A stretch of 64,000 bases of DNA. Origin: Chitinophaga pinensis (lineage in GTDB: Bacteria; Bacteroidota; Bacteroidia; Chitinophagales; CAMDFR01). Positions 41,356-51,519 of this stretch are shown one piece after another. A program made the translations under genes and the position numbers. The DNA lies in NCBI GenBank assembly GCA_945860705.1, contig CAMART010000003.1, positions 1 through 64,000 on the forward strand. Reading direction: 5' to 3'. Position 1 is the stretch's first letter. Each line of letters begins with the position of its first letter. The notes beneath the pieces were generated by a model. It made no database searches. It had not been told where the DNA came from and saw nothing but the letters and a program-made list of their open reading frames with translations.

Positions 41356-44244
41356 ATGAAAAAAATTAATTTACTATTTTCATTTCTTGTAATCACTACA
41401 CTAATCGCCAGTTCTGTAGTGGGTTTTAATTATTACAAAAACGAAAAAACGCCTAAGAAAGTAAAGAAAACTGAAGCACAGATAGCATATGAAGCGATGC
41501 TTTACAGACAAAGTTTAATTAAAAATGTAGAAACTGGAACAGTAGATATGGCTGATTTCTATAGAGCTACTAATCAGGCATTAGCTTTAAGAGCATCAGG
41601 TTCTAGAGCTGCGTTAGGACTAAATTGGGAAGAAATGGGTCCAGACAATGTGGGTGGAAGAACAAGGGCAGTATTAGTAGACAAAAACAATTCTAATCAT
41701 GTATTTGCTGGTGGTGTAAGTGGTGGACTATGGGAAAGCACAAATGGTGGACTCAATTGGTCTATAGTTACTCCTATTAGAGATTTAGCAGGTGGCTCTT
41801 ATTTGAGTATATCTTGTATTGCTCAGTCTGGCAACACTATATATGTAGGTACAGGAGAGGCATTCAATGGTGCTCATCCAGGAAATGGGGTTTATAAATC
41901 TACTGATAATGGTGCTACTTGGTCTCACCTCTCATCAACATCTATTCCCTCTATTATTACTCCAGGTGGAAACTTTCCTTGGTCATTAGTAGCAGATATA
42001 GCTGTCGATCCTACTAATCCGGATCATGTTTATGCTTCTCTAGATAATACAGGTCTTACCGAAAGTAGAGATGGTGGTCTTACTTGGTCAGAACCAGCAG
42101 GAATACTTAACAACACTAACTCTGGATGTGTGAAAATAGGTAATGATGGTAATCTTATTTATGCTGTAATAAATGGTAATAAAATATGGAGATCTAATGA
42201 TGCTGGTGTTACGTGGACACATTTGACACAATCAGGAAATCCACTAAGTACATTCCCTGCAATGAGTATCACTACACGTACTCAAATAGCGATAGCTCCT
42301 TCTGATAATAATTATACTTACTTATCTTGTAATAGTGCTTCTGGATGTATATCTGGTGTTTTCAAAACTGTAGATGGCGGTATATCTTGGTCACAAATAC
42401 TAGGTGCTGGTAGTTCTGCAGATCCTATGGCTCAGCCAGGAGGTGGAAGTGGATGTCAAGGATGGTATGACCACTGTATAGCTGTTGTGCCAAATGATGA
42501 AACTCAAATATACGTAGGTGGTATTACTTTATGGTCGTATTCTGAAGGTTTGAGCTGGAAAAGATCTGATCAACTAGGTACAGAAGGTGTAGGTTATGAC
42601 AGTCCTCATTATGTACATGCAGACAAGCATACAATTGTTTTTGATCCTAATAATCCTGAAGTAATGTATATAGGTCAAGATGGTGGCGTATCTAAAACAT
42701 CTAATGCTCATGCTGGATTCCCTACTCCTACATTCAAATCATTAGATAAAGATTATAGAGTAACACAATACTATGGAGTAGCTGCTAATAAAGATGGATG
42801 GATGTTGGCAGGTTCACAAGATAATGGTTCTCATTTAATAGATTTTAATGGTAATACAGCTAGAGCAGCTAAAGAAGCTAGAGGCGGAGATGGATTTGCA
42901 AGCGACATGTCTAGTTTGAATACTAATATTATGTTCGCATCAGTGTATACAAGTGATATGCAACGTTCTGGTAATAAAGGAGTTTCTTTTGGAGGATTTT
43001 TTGATAGTAAAATAGATCCAGATGGAAGCGGTGAACCAGGTACTTGTGATGGTTGTAGTCCATTTTTTACATTTGGTTCTCTAATGGAAACCAAAACAGC
43101 TAATAATTCTATCAAAAACGCTGTTTATAAAAATACTGGAACATCTGTAATTACATCTGGTACTACAATACAAATTTTAAGTAATACAGGGGTTACATTC
43201 CCTTATACATTAATGAGCGATTTAAATATAGGAGATTCGGTTTCTACAAGAGATGTTTATGATGCAAAATACTTTTTAGCTACTTCCCTTTCAGCAACTC
43301 CTGGATGTGGTGCTTGGGTATGTATCAATCCTTTAAATATCACACAAAATCCTAAGTGGTTTAAATTGCCTATTCCACAACAAATGCAAGCTATCGATTT
43401 TTCTAAAGACGGAAATACAGCATACATAGGTGCTGGTGGTACATTATATAGAATCACTGGTTTTAACACAGCTACCTACAACTATACAACTGGAGTAATT
43501 ACAGGTTTAACTACAAACACATGTGCACTTCCTGCTCCATCTAGAACTATTGGAGGTGTAGGAGTAGATCCTAATGATGAAAATCACGTAGCTATAGCTA
43601 GAACAGGTTATGGTAGTACTGGTACAGTAGCACACTCTACAAATGGTATCAATTTTACTGATGTATCAGGTGACCTTCCTAGAATGCCTGCATATGACAT
43701 AGTAATAGATGCAAATGATGCAGATAATTATATAGTAGGAACAGAACTTGGTATTTGGTCTACAGATAATAGAGGAACTAACTGGGTAGAAGAAAATTCT
43801 GGTTTAGCCGGTAATGATTTAGGTTGGGTTCCAGTATATAGACTTAGACAATATGCATTATTTGAAGATGCTTGCCCAGTAATATATGCTGGTACTCACG
43901 GTAGAGGTATGTGGAGATGTACAAGCTTAACACCTACTGCATGTAAAACTTCTGTAGGTATAAGAGAAGCAACTGTAGGAACTATTGCAAATAAGTCTTT
44001 ATCAGTATATCCAAATCCTACATCTAATGATGCAACAATTAGCCTTACTTTAGTAGATAATGCATCTATAGATATAAATATTCTATCATTGTCTGGCAAA
44101 TTAGTATCTACTGAAAAAGTAAATGGTGTAGAGGGTAAAAATGAATTTAAAGTAAACCTTGCTAATCTTGCATCTGGTTCTTATATAGTATCAGTAAGAG
44201 CTGGATCAAAAGAAACTTTAAGCAAAGTAATTATCAAAAATTAA
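41356..44244 (+). CDS. T9SS-secreted BNR/sialidase-fold repeat protein
   Basis: 962 aa. An N-terminal signal or anchor (LLFSFLVITTLIASSVVGF) leads to a multi-bladed propeller with recurring BNR/Asp-box-like phrases: STNGGLNWS, STDNGATWSH, SRDGGLTWSE, SNDAGVTWTH, TVDGGISWSQ and STDNRGTNWVE. Such VPS10/sortilin-type propellers bind carbohydrates or proteins. The sequence ends in a type A sorting domain (VYPNPTSNDATISLTL ... LASGSYIVSVRAGSKETLSKVIIKN), so it is a T9SS substrate. No glycosidase active site was recognised, so a binding role is as likely as hydrolysis. Own promoter box and a strong terminator bound the gene. Confidence 0.9.
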   Translation: MKKINLLFSFLVITTLIASSVVGFNYYKNEKTPKKVKKTEAQIAYEAMLYRQSLIKNVETGTVDMADFYRATNQALALRASGSRAALGLNWEEMGPDNVGGRTRAVLVDKNNSNHVFAGGVSGGLWESTNGGLNWSIVTPIRDLAGGSYLSISCIAQSGNTIYVGTGEAFNGAHPGNGVYKSTDNGATWSHLSSTSIPSIITPGGNFPWSLVADIAVDPTNPDHVYASLDNTGLTESRDGGLTWSEPAGILNNTNSGCVKIGNDGNLIYAVINGNKIWRSNDAGVTWTHLTQSGNPLSTFPAMSITTRTQIAIAPSDNNYTYLSCNSASGCISGVFKTVDGGISWSQILGAGSSADPMAQPGGGSGCQGWYDHCIAVVPNDETQIYVGGITLWSYSEGLSWKRSDQLGTEGVGYDSPHYVHADKHTIVFDPNNPEVMYIGQDGGVSKTSNAHAGFPTPTFKSLDKDYRVTQYYGVAANKDGWMLAGSQDNGSHLIDFNGNTARAAKEARGGDGFASDMSSLNTNIMFASVYTSDMQRSGNKGVSFGGFFDSKIDPDGSGEPGTCDGCSPFFTFGSLMETKTANNSIKNAVYKNTGTSVITSGTTIQILSNTGVTFPYTLMSDLNIGDSVSTRDVYDAKYFLATSLSATPGCGAWVCINPLNITQNPKWFKLPIPQQMQAIDFSKDGNTAYIGAGGTLYRITGFNTATYNYTTGVITGLTTNTCALPAPSRTIGGVGVDPNDENHVAIARTGYGSTGTVAHSTNGINFTDVSGDLPRMPAYDIVIDANDADNYIVGTELGIWSTDNRGTNWVEENSGLAGNDLGWVPVYRLRQYALFEDACPVIYAGTHGRGMWRCTSLTPTACKTSVGIREATVGTIANKSLSVYPNPTSNDATISLTLVDNASIDINILSLSGKLVSTEKVNGVEGKNEFKVNLANLASGSYIVSVRAGSKETLSKVIIKN

Positions 44245-44262
44245 TTATTTCTAAATACTTAT

Positions 44263-44298
44263 AAAAAAGGTTGTCTGCTCTGCATGACAACCTTTTTT
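44263..44298 (+). terminator. Strong intrinsic terminator after BNR-repeat gene
   Basis: AAAAAAGGTTGTC and its exact complement, a 13-bp stem with a 10-nt loop, ending in a T-run 54 nt after the stop codon. The next gene's promoter box lies 7 nt beyond. Confidence 0.9.
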
Positions 44299-44304
44299 TA
44301 TGGC

Positions 44305-44312
44305 TAATTTTG
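44305..44312 (+). promoter_or_regulatory. TAnnTTTG promoter box directly before NDH-2 gene
   Basis: TAATTTTG ends 4 nt before the ATG at 44317, right after a terminator. There is no room for a leader, predicting a leaderless mRNA. Confidence 0.6.
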
Positions 44313-44316
44313 CAGG

Positions 44317-45588
44317 ATGAATAATATTCCAAAAATAAATCTTGAAAGAGTATTGATTGTAGGTGGTGGTTTTGCAGGATTAAAATTAGCCTTAGAGTTA
44401 GATCATGATAAATATCAAGTAGTATTGATTGATAAAAATAATTATCATCAGTTTCAACCGCTCTTCTATCAAGTAGCTACTGCAGGTCTTGAACCAAGTG
44501 CTATATCTTTTCCTTTTAGAAAGATTTTTCATAAAGTGAAAAATTTCCATTTTAGAATGGCAAAAGCTTTAAAAATAGTAGCTAATGAAAATAAAGTAAA
44601 TACAGATATAGGTGACATCGCTTATGACCACTTAGTATTAGCAATGGGAGCAGATACCAACTATTTTGGCAATAAAGAAATAGAAGCTACCACCATGCCT
44701 ATGAAAACCACTTCTGAAGCACTCTATATAAGAAATACTATAATCCAAAACTATGAAAATGCGGTTAATTGTAAAGATGATAATGAACAAGATGTATTAT
44801 TAGATATAGTAGTAGTTGGTGGTGGACCTACAGGAGTAGAAGTATCAGGAGCACTTGCTGAGATGAAAACGCATATTTTACCAAAAGATTATCCTGAAAT
44901 AGATTTTACAAAAATGCAAATCTATTTGATAGATGGAAGCGATAGATTGCTTAGTGGTATGAGTCCTGACTCCTCTCAAAAAGCAAAAGAATATCTAGAA
45001 AAGCTAGGAGTAATTATAAAACAAAATGACTATGTTGCAGATTTTAAAGATAAAAAAGTAGTACTAAAATCTGGTGCAAGTATTTCGAGTAATAATGTTA
45101 TTTGGGCTGCAGGTATTATTCCAAATATAATAGAAGGTTTGGATGCTGAAAAATACAATAAAGGGAAACGATTAATCGTAGACAAACAAAATAAAGTAAC
45201 AGGCTATAAGAACATATATGCACTCGGAGATAATGCTAGTATGGAAGATGATGCAAATCCTCGTGGACATGCACAAGTAGCTGGTGTAGCTCAACAACAA
45301 GCTATGAATCTTGCGTACAATCTAAATAATGGAACTTCTAGACCATTTAAATATAATGATAAAGGTTCTATGGCAACAATAGGAAGAAATCTAGCCGTTG
45401 TAGAACTTCCTTTTTTAAAACTTCAAGGAATTATCGCTTGGTTTATATGGATGTTTGTTCACTTAATGCTTATACTTGGAGTAAAGAATAGATTACTAAT
45501 ATTTATTAATTGGGCATGGAGCTATCTTACATTTGATCAGTCTCTCAGACTTCTTATAAAACCAGTAAATAGAAAAATCGATAAATAA
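44317..45588 (+). CDS. ndh: Type II NADH:quinone oxidoreductase (NDH-2)
   Basis: 423 aa. Two dinucleotide-binding motifs: VLIVGGGFAGLKLALELD for FAD near the N-terminus and DIVVVGGGPTGVEVSGALAEM for NADH in the middle. The quinone-side HQFQPLFYQVATAGLEPS and the FAD-binding YALGDNASM and AQVAGVAQQQAMNLA also match NDH-2. The C-terminus has an amphipathic/hydrophobic segment (IIAWFIWMFVHLMLILGV) for membrane attachment. It passes electrons from NADH to quinone without pumping protons. Convergent with atpC, separated by a shared terminator. Confidence 0.93.
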   Translation: MNNIPKINLERVLIVGGGFAGLKLALELDHDKYQVVLIDKNNYHQFQPLFYQVATAGLEPSAISFPFRKIFHKVKNFHFRMAKALKIVANENKVNTDIGDIAYDHLVLAMGADTNYFGNKEIEATTMPMKTTSEALYIRNTIIQNYENAVNCKDDNEQDVLLDIVVVGGGPTGVEVSGALAEMKTHILPKDYPEIDFTKMQIYLIDGSDRLLSGMSPDSSQKAKEYLEKLGVIIKQNDYVADFKDKKVVLKSGASISSNNVIWAAGIIPNIIEGLDAEKYNKGKRLIVDKQNKVTGYKNIYALGDNASMEDDANPRGHAQVAGVAQQQAMNLAYNLNNGTSRPFKYNDKGSMATIGRNLAVVELPFLKLQGIIAWFIWMFVHLMLILGVKNRLLIFINWAWSYLTFDQSLRLLIKPVNRKIDK

Positions 45589-45590
45589 AA

Positions 45591-45618
45591 AAAAGCCAAC
45601 TAAAATTAGTTGGCTTTT
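45591..45618. terminator. Bidirectional terminator between ndh and atpC
   Basis: AAAAGCCAACTAA and its exact complement, a 13-bp stem with a 2-nt centre and A/T runs on both sides, between convergent stop codons. Confidence 0.9.
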
Positions 45619-45637
45619 TTATAAATATTTAAAATAG

Positions 45638-45889
45638 TTATTGTAATTCTCCTCCTTCTACAAGTATCACTACTTTGTTTTGAAGGCACTCCATAAAACC
45701 GCTATTGATTTTAATATTATTACTTGTTCCATCTGTATTAGCAACACGTATTATACCAGAACTCAATGCAGATATCATAGGAGCGTGATTGGATAATACT
45801 TCAAAAGATCCGCTCACTCCTGGCATTTGTATACCTTTAGCATCTCCTGTAAATATTTTTTTTTCTGGTGTTAATATTTCTACTAGCAT
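45638..45889 (-). CDS. atpC: ATP synthase F1 subunit epsilon, short form
   Basis: 83 aa: only the N-terminal beta-sandwich (LVEILTPEKKIFTGDAKGIQMPG, SFEVLSNHAPMISAL, GIIRVANTDGTSNNIKINSGFMECLQNKVVILVEGGELQ). The C-terminal two-helix arm that inhibits ATP hydrolysis in other bacteria is missing, so length is about 60% of the E. coli subunit. Short epsilon subunits are usual in Bacteroidota, so this is probably not a truncation. It follows atpD by 22 nt. Inhibition of wasteful hydrolysis must use another mechanism. Confidence 0.93.
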   Translation of the reverse strand: MLVEILTPEKKIFTGDAKGIQMPGVSGSFEVLSNHAPMISALSSGIIRVANTDGTSNNIKINSGFMECLQNKVVILVEGGELQ

Positions 45890-45911
45890 TTGATTCTATT
45901 TTATGAATTTA

Positions 45912-47459
<1,548 letters not shown>

Positions 47460-47467
47460 TCAAGGTG

Positions 47468-47475
47468 CAAAGGTA
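47468..47475 (-). promoter_or_regulatory. TAnnTTTG promoter box (atpDC)
   Basis: TACCTTTG on the minus strand, 38 nt before the atpD ATG. The rest of the gap to 47688 shows no gene or clear structure. Confidence 0.65.
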
Positions 47476-47688
47476 TGAATATTTAACTATAAAAAAAAGA
47501 GAATATTTATATAATGTGGAAATATCTCTAAATGCCTTAAAAATATGGCAAAATAGAGAAAATATTTGTGAATAGAATTATCTGAGTCCTATGGTAAATC
47601 AGTATATTAAAAATTTAGAAAGATAAAGCACATAAAAAGGTAGTTATGTATAGATATAAAATAATGCTAAAAGTCCTTTAAAATATTC

Positions 47689-48294
47689 TTATTCTCCTTT
47701 AAAATCTGACCAAAATTTTATTTTCCTAAAAAAATCTTCATCACTATATTCTATTTCTTCTATTCTACTAAATAGTGCTCCTAGCTTATTTTCATTCAGC
47801 GAATAATTTTCTACATATAAATGGGTAAAGCAATCATAGATATATACTCTAATATGCATTACTTCCATAGTTAGAAAAACACTATCAAATTTCTTTTTTG
47901 TTGGTTTCAATCCTTTGTAGTAATAGATATCTATTCTATCTATATCATAATAGCTAAATGTAATAGATTCTTCACCATCATTTGAAATAATCATCTCAGT
48001 ATCCTCTAATGTTAATGTACCTATTATTTTATTACGATATTTTTTATTAGGGAAAAATAGAGTCTTAACAGTATCGAATGATGGATATATAATAAAAAAT
48101 AAACTAAATAATAAAAATAATGTACCCAGTATATAAGCAAACAAATTGTTATATGCCATTGCTTTCAAAAAAACATACATACTAGCGATGCATAATCCTA
48201 TAGCAAACATATACGAAACAGACTTTAAAGTCTCCAGTGCATTGAGTAGTTTCTTGTTCTTTATTTTTTCTATAAGTGCGAAAGTATTATTCAT
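47689..48294 (-). CDS. Two-helix membrane protein with possible PH-like domain
   Basis: 201 aa. Two adjacent transmembrane helices (about 30-52 and 54-76) follow a basic start (IEKIKNKKLLNALETLKS). The C-terminal cytoplasmic part has strand-like segments (NKIIGTLTLEDTEMIISNDGEESITFSYYDIDRIDIYYY) that resemble bacterial PH/YcxB-like domains, but this is a by-eye guess. No named function. It is a single gene, 69 nt of divergent spacing from the ferritin-like gene, with no close TAnnTTTG box. Confidence 0.6.
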   Translation of the reverse strand: MNNTFALIEKIKNKKLLNALETLKSVSYMFAIGLCIASMYVFLKAMAYNNLFAYILGTLFLLFSLFFIIYPSFDTVKTLFFPNKKYRNKIIGTLTLEDTEMIISNDGEESITFSYYDIDRIDIYYYKGLKPTKKKFDSVFLTMEVMHIRVYIYDCFTHLYVENYSLNENKLGALFSRIEEIEYSDEDFFRKIKFWSDFKGE

Positions 48295-48334
48295 AAGTTG
48301 TTAAAATAAAGATAATAATAAAAATAATCAATCG

Positions 48335-48342
48335 TACTTTTG
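48335..48342 (+). promoter_or_regulatory. TAnnTTTG promoter box before ferritin-like gene
   Basis: TACTTTTG ends 18 nt before the ATG at 48361. A second near-match, AAATTTTG, ends 4 nt before the ATG and shares ATTTTGTGCTATG with the ureohydrolase start at 9833. Confidence 0.5.
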
Positions 48343-48360
48343 TGATATAAATTTTGTGCT

Positions 48361-48933
48361 ATGTCACTACCTCATCCAGCCTTAGTAGATTTACTACAAA
48401 TGGCCTATTCTGCAGAAAAAGCCGCCGCTTTTGCCTATATCGGTCATGCAGACTCCATCAATGACAAAACAGATAAATTAGCCATAAAGCAAATAGAACT
48501 AGACGAGTGGAACCACAGAAGTGAAGTACTAGCTATCATGAACGAGTATAATATTTTACCATCAAAATATTACGAATTTAAATTTCATATCATCGGTAAA
48601 GTAATCAGTGCGAGTTGCTATGTGATAGGATGGTTTATGCCATTTTATTTTGCGGGAGATTTAGAAAGTGGCAATGTTTGTGAGTATTTTAGAATGAAGC
48701 ATTACTTCAATGAAATAGGCATCAGTAAACATGATGAGATTCTATATGAAATGGCTATCAAAGAAAAAGAACATGAAGTTTATTTTTATAATAGAATAAA
48801 AAATCATCGTTTACTTCCATTTTTTGAAAGAGTATTTAAATGGGGGAAACATGCTAAAAATAATGTAGACCTAGAAACACTAGAACCAGTGGAAAAATCT
48901 GATGGGTATTGTGTGAATAAGAGTAGTAAGTAG
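48361..48933 (+). CDS. Ferritin-like di-iron protein, COQ7/DMQ hydroxylase-like
   Basis: 190 aa. A four-helix di-iron pattern is visible: AEKAAAFAYIGHAD (first E), IELDEWNHRSEV (E-x-x-H), DLESGNVCEYFRMKHYF (third helix) and AIKEKEHEVYFYNRI (second E-x-x-H). A hydrophobic stretch in the middle (VISASCYVIGWFMPFYFAGD) suggests interfacial membrane contact. This matches the COQ7/demethoxyubiquinone hydroxylase-like family. Menaquinone users need no DMQ hydroxylase, so the substrate here is unclear. Own promoter; ends in a repeat-rich spacer before the convergent flavodoxin gene. Confidence 0.75.
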   Translation: MSLPHPALVDLLQMAYSAEKAAAFAYIGHADSINDKTDKLAIKQIELDEWNHRSEVLAIMNEYNILPSKYYEFKFHIIGKVISASCYVIGWFMPFYFAGDLESGNVCEYFRMKHYFNEIGISKHDEILYEMAIKEKEHEVYFYNRIKNHRLLPFFERVFKWGKHAKNNVDLETLEPVEKSDGYCVNKSSK

Positions 48934-49073
48934 TAAGAGCCAAGAAGCTAGAGCCAAGATATAAGAAGCAAGATTTAAGATGCTAGATACTAGATTTAAA
49001 AACTTTGAACACTAAACATTGAACTTTGAACCTGACTGCCGTCAGGCAGGTTTTCAACTTTGAACTATGTAAA
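48934..49073. repeat. Repeat-like spacer with hairpin between convergent genes
   Basis: 140 nt of degenerate direct repetition: AAGCTAGAGCCAAGAT-like units, then TTTGAACACTAAACATTGAACTTTGAAC-like units. A hairpin at 49031-49050 (CCTGAC, 4-nt loop, GTCAGG, flanked by TTGAA and TTCAA) sits inside. Similar phrases occur between convergent genes elsewhere in this phylum; copy number was not tested. It could end both transcripts. Confidence 0.6.
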
Positions 49074-49592
49074 TTACAAGCCAAACTCAGCTAAAACTTG
49101 AGGAATCCATTTATTGAGTCTATCTTCTGTTTGGTCGTCTTGATTGTCTACATCTAAGCACAAACCAACGAACTGACCATCTCTTTCTGCTTTAGAAAAA
49201 TCATGTTCATATCCTTCAGTAGAAGTAAGTCCACATAATGTACCTTTTCTATCTTCTACTATAGATGCAAATACTCCTAATGCATCACAAAAATAGGATG
49301 CGTATCCATATTGATCACCTAGGCCAAAAAAGGCAACTTTTTTATTTGAAAAATCTATCAATTCCATTTTAGGTATAAACTCTTCCCAATCGCCCTGTAA
49401 CTCTCCATCATACCAAGTAGGCATACCAAGTATCAATAAATCATACTTAGCCATATCGGCAGTATTCTTTTGATATATTTCCATCATTTCAATAGATTCT
49501 GCTCCTAATTTTTCTTCAATGTTTGCTACTATTTTTTTTGCAACTGCTTCTGTATTGCCTGTATCTGTACCATAAAATAAACCTATTGCCAT
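49074..49592 (-). CDS. fldA: Flavodoxin
   Basis: 172 aa. The FMN phosphate loop is GLFYGTDTGNTEAVA at the N-terminus. The flavin-binding loops are GMPTWYDGELQGDW and GLGDQYGYASYFCDALG, with Trp and Tyr in the isoalloxazine-stacking positions. The insert in the last strand makes it a long-chain flavodoxin. It carries electrons in low-potential reactions, often replacing ferredoxin under iron limitation. A TATTTTTG box lies 40 nt upstream. Convergent with the ferritin-like gene. Confidence 0.94.
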   Translation of the reverse strand: MAIGLFYGTDTGNTEAVAKKIVANIEEKLGAESIEMMEIYQKNTADMAKYDLLILGMPTWYDGELQGDWEEFIPKMELIDFSNKKVAFFGLGDQYGYASYFCDALGVFASIVEDRKGTLCGLTSTEGYEHDFSKAERDGQFVGLCLDVDNQDDQTEDRLNKWIPQVLAEFGL

Positions 49593-49632
49593 ACTATATT
49601 AAATTATATTATATCTATTAAAAAATGATGTG

Positions 49633-49640
49633 CAAAAATA
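49633..49640 (-). promoter_or_regulatory. TAnnTTTG promoter box (fldA)
   Basis: TATTTTTG on the minus strand, 40 nt before the ATG at 49592. Confidence 0.45.
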
Positions 49641-49697
49641 CTATAAAATAGATTCTAATGAACCTATTTTATAGTAATAAATTTTGGCTATTGAAAT

Positions 49698-51308
49698 TTA
49701 GAAATGTAGAATCTTAAAGTTTTTGATTTTGTCTTCTTGAAGCACTTTTAAAGCCTTAGCATAACTATTGTTCAAATCATTGATGATATAGTAAAAATCT
49801 CCTGCATCATATACACTTCTAGCTATTAGTGCTTTGAGATTCGTCTTAATGATTCTTTCAGATTTTTTATACTGAACAGCATCATACTTTACACTATCCT
49901 CCTCGCCTGCTTTTATGAGCATATCAATGAGTGTTTTATCTACTTCAAAATTTGTTTTATATGTTTGAATATTTGGATATTTTTCTAAAATAGTTTTTCT
50001 ATTATTATCTAAATATTTTAATACAAACGTATTGAATACACCTTTTCTAACTAAATTAGAAAAATATTCACTAGTTTCCAAAGTATCTATACCTACAAAT
50101 ATATCTGGCAATATACCTCCACCACCGTATACATTTCTTTTGGTAGTAAGTGTTGTATATCGTAGTGAATCTGGAAGCTTAATACTATCCATATACATGA
50201 GTCTTCCACTTGTATATCTTTTTTCAAATTCGCTATAATAATCTCTTTTTCCTTTATCATAAGGTCTTTGAATACATCTACCTGTAGGTGTAAAGTATTC
50301 AGCAATAGTCAATCTTACTTGACTACCGTCCATAAGTGGAAATGGTTTTTGTACAAGACCTTTTCCAAAAGAATTTCTACCAACTACTAAAGCTCTATCC
50401 CAATCTTGCAATGCACCACTTACAATCTCACTTGCACTTGCACTATTTTCATTAATCAATACCACCAAATTACCATTTTCAAACAAGCCTTTGTTTCCTC
50501 CTGTGAAAGTTTGACGAGGCTGATGAAGACCTTCTGTATATACGATTAGTTTATCTTTATCTAAAAACTCATCTGCCACACCTACTGCTGCATTTAAGTA
50601 TCCTCCACCATTATCTTGCAAATCTAGTATAAGTTCAATCATACCTTTTGCTTGAAGTTTGGCAATAGCATTGTGCACTTCTTCTACTGTAGTAGCAGAA
50701 AATTTAGATAATTTTATATAACCGATTTTATTATCTATCATATAAGATGCATCTACACTATACAATGGAATTTTATCTCTCGTGATAGTAAAGTCTAATA
50801 ATTTCTTCTCTCCTTTTCTAAGTACAGAAACTTTCACTTTAGTATTTTTTGGTCCTCTGAGCTTGCCCATCACACCACTATTTGCAATCTTTACACCAGA
50901 TATCAGCGTGTCATTTACCAATATTATTTTATCTCCAGGAAGCAATCCCACTCTTTCTGAAGGTCCGCCAGGTATAACATTAGCTATGATAATCGTATCA
51001 CTTAATATATTGAATTGAATACCTACCCCTTCAAAATTGCCAACCAATGGTTCATTAGTAGCATCTACTTCTTTTTTGGGAATATAAACTGAGTGTGGAT
51101 CTAAGTTTTCTAAAGTAGCGATAATCGCTTTATCTATAAGTTCTGCAGTATTAACACTATCTACATAATAGTTGTCTATAATATCTAGAATACCTCCAAA
51201 TTTTTGAAATTCAATTTCTGCAGTTTCTCTATTTGACTGTGCTTGAAGCGAAATACTTACTGAAAAAAATAAAACTATAGTGAAAAAAATCTTTTTAATA
51301 GATGACAT
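49698..51308 (-). CDS. S41 family C-terminal processing protease
   Basis: 536 aa. A signal peptide (IFFTIVLFFSVSISLQAQ) is followed by an N-terminal helical region, a PDZ domain (about 95-170: GVGIQFNILSDTIIIANVIPGGPSERVGLLPGDKIILVND) and the S41 protease domain (about 195-400). The catalytic Ser lies in ENSASASEIVSGALQD and the Lys in GRNSFGKGLVQ, as in CtpA. The C-terminal 130 residues are helical. It acts in the periplasm on C-termini of envelope proteins. No near promoter box with an exact match was seen. Confidence 0.92.
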   Translation of the reverse strand: MSSIKKIFFTIVLFFSVSISLQAQSNRETAEIEFQKFGGILDIIDNYYVDSVNTAELIDKAIIATLENLDPHSVYIPKKEVDATNEPLVGNFEGVGIQFNILSDTIIIANVIPGGPSERVGLLPGDKIILVNDTLISGVKIANSGVMGKLRGPKNTKVKVSVLRKGEKKLLDFTITRDKIPLYSVDASYMIDNKIGYIKLSKFSATTVEEVHNAIAKLQAKGMIELILDLQDNGGGYLNAAVGVADEFLDKDKLIVYTEGLHQPRQTFTGGNKGLFENGNLVVLINENSASASEIVSGALQDWDRALVVGRNSFGKGLVQKPFPLMDGSQVRLTIAEYFTPTGRCIQRPYDKGKRDYYSEFEKRYTSGRLMYMDSIKLPDSLRYTTLTTKRNVYGGGGILPDIFVGIDTLETSEYFSNLVRKGVFNTFVLKYLDNNRKTILEKYPNIQTYKTNFEVDKTLIDMLIKAGEEDSVKYDAVQYKKSERIIKTNLKALIARSVYDAGDFYYIINDLNNSYAKALKVLQEDKIKNFKILHF

Positions 51309-51519
51309 ATATATATTTAAATTATTATAAAAATTAGGTCAAAAATCATACCTATCATAATACAAAGTAACAATATTTATACGAATAATACACTGCTTTG
51401 TTACAATGGGTTAAAATTTAATTAATTCTAACTTTTTTTAACATCCATTCAAATAAAATTACATTTCTATGATAATGAAATGGAATAGTATTCTCATCTT
51501 TGTGCTTATAAAATAATAT

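Noticed and set aside
48301-48360. Shine-Dalgarno sites before starts
   Set aside because: I checked upstream of several genes and found mainly A-rich sequence without AGGAGG-like motifs, so no RBS features are listed.
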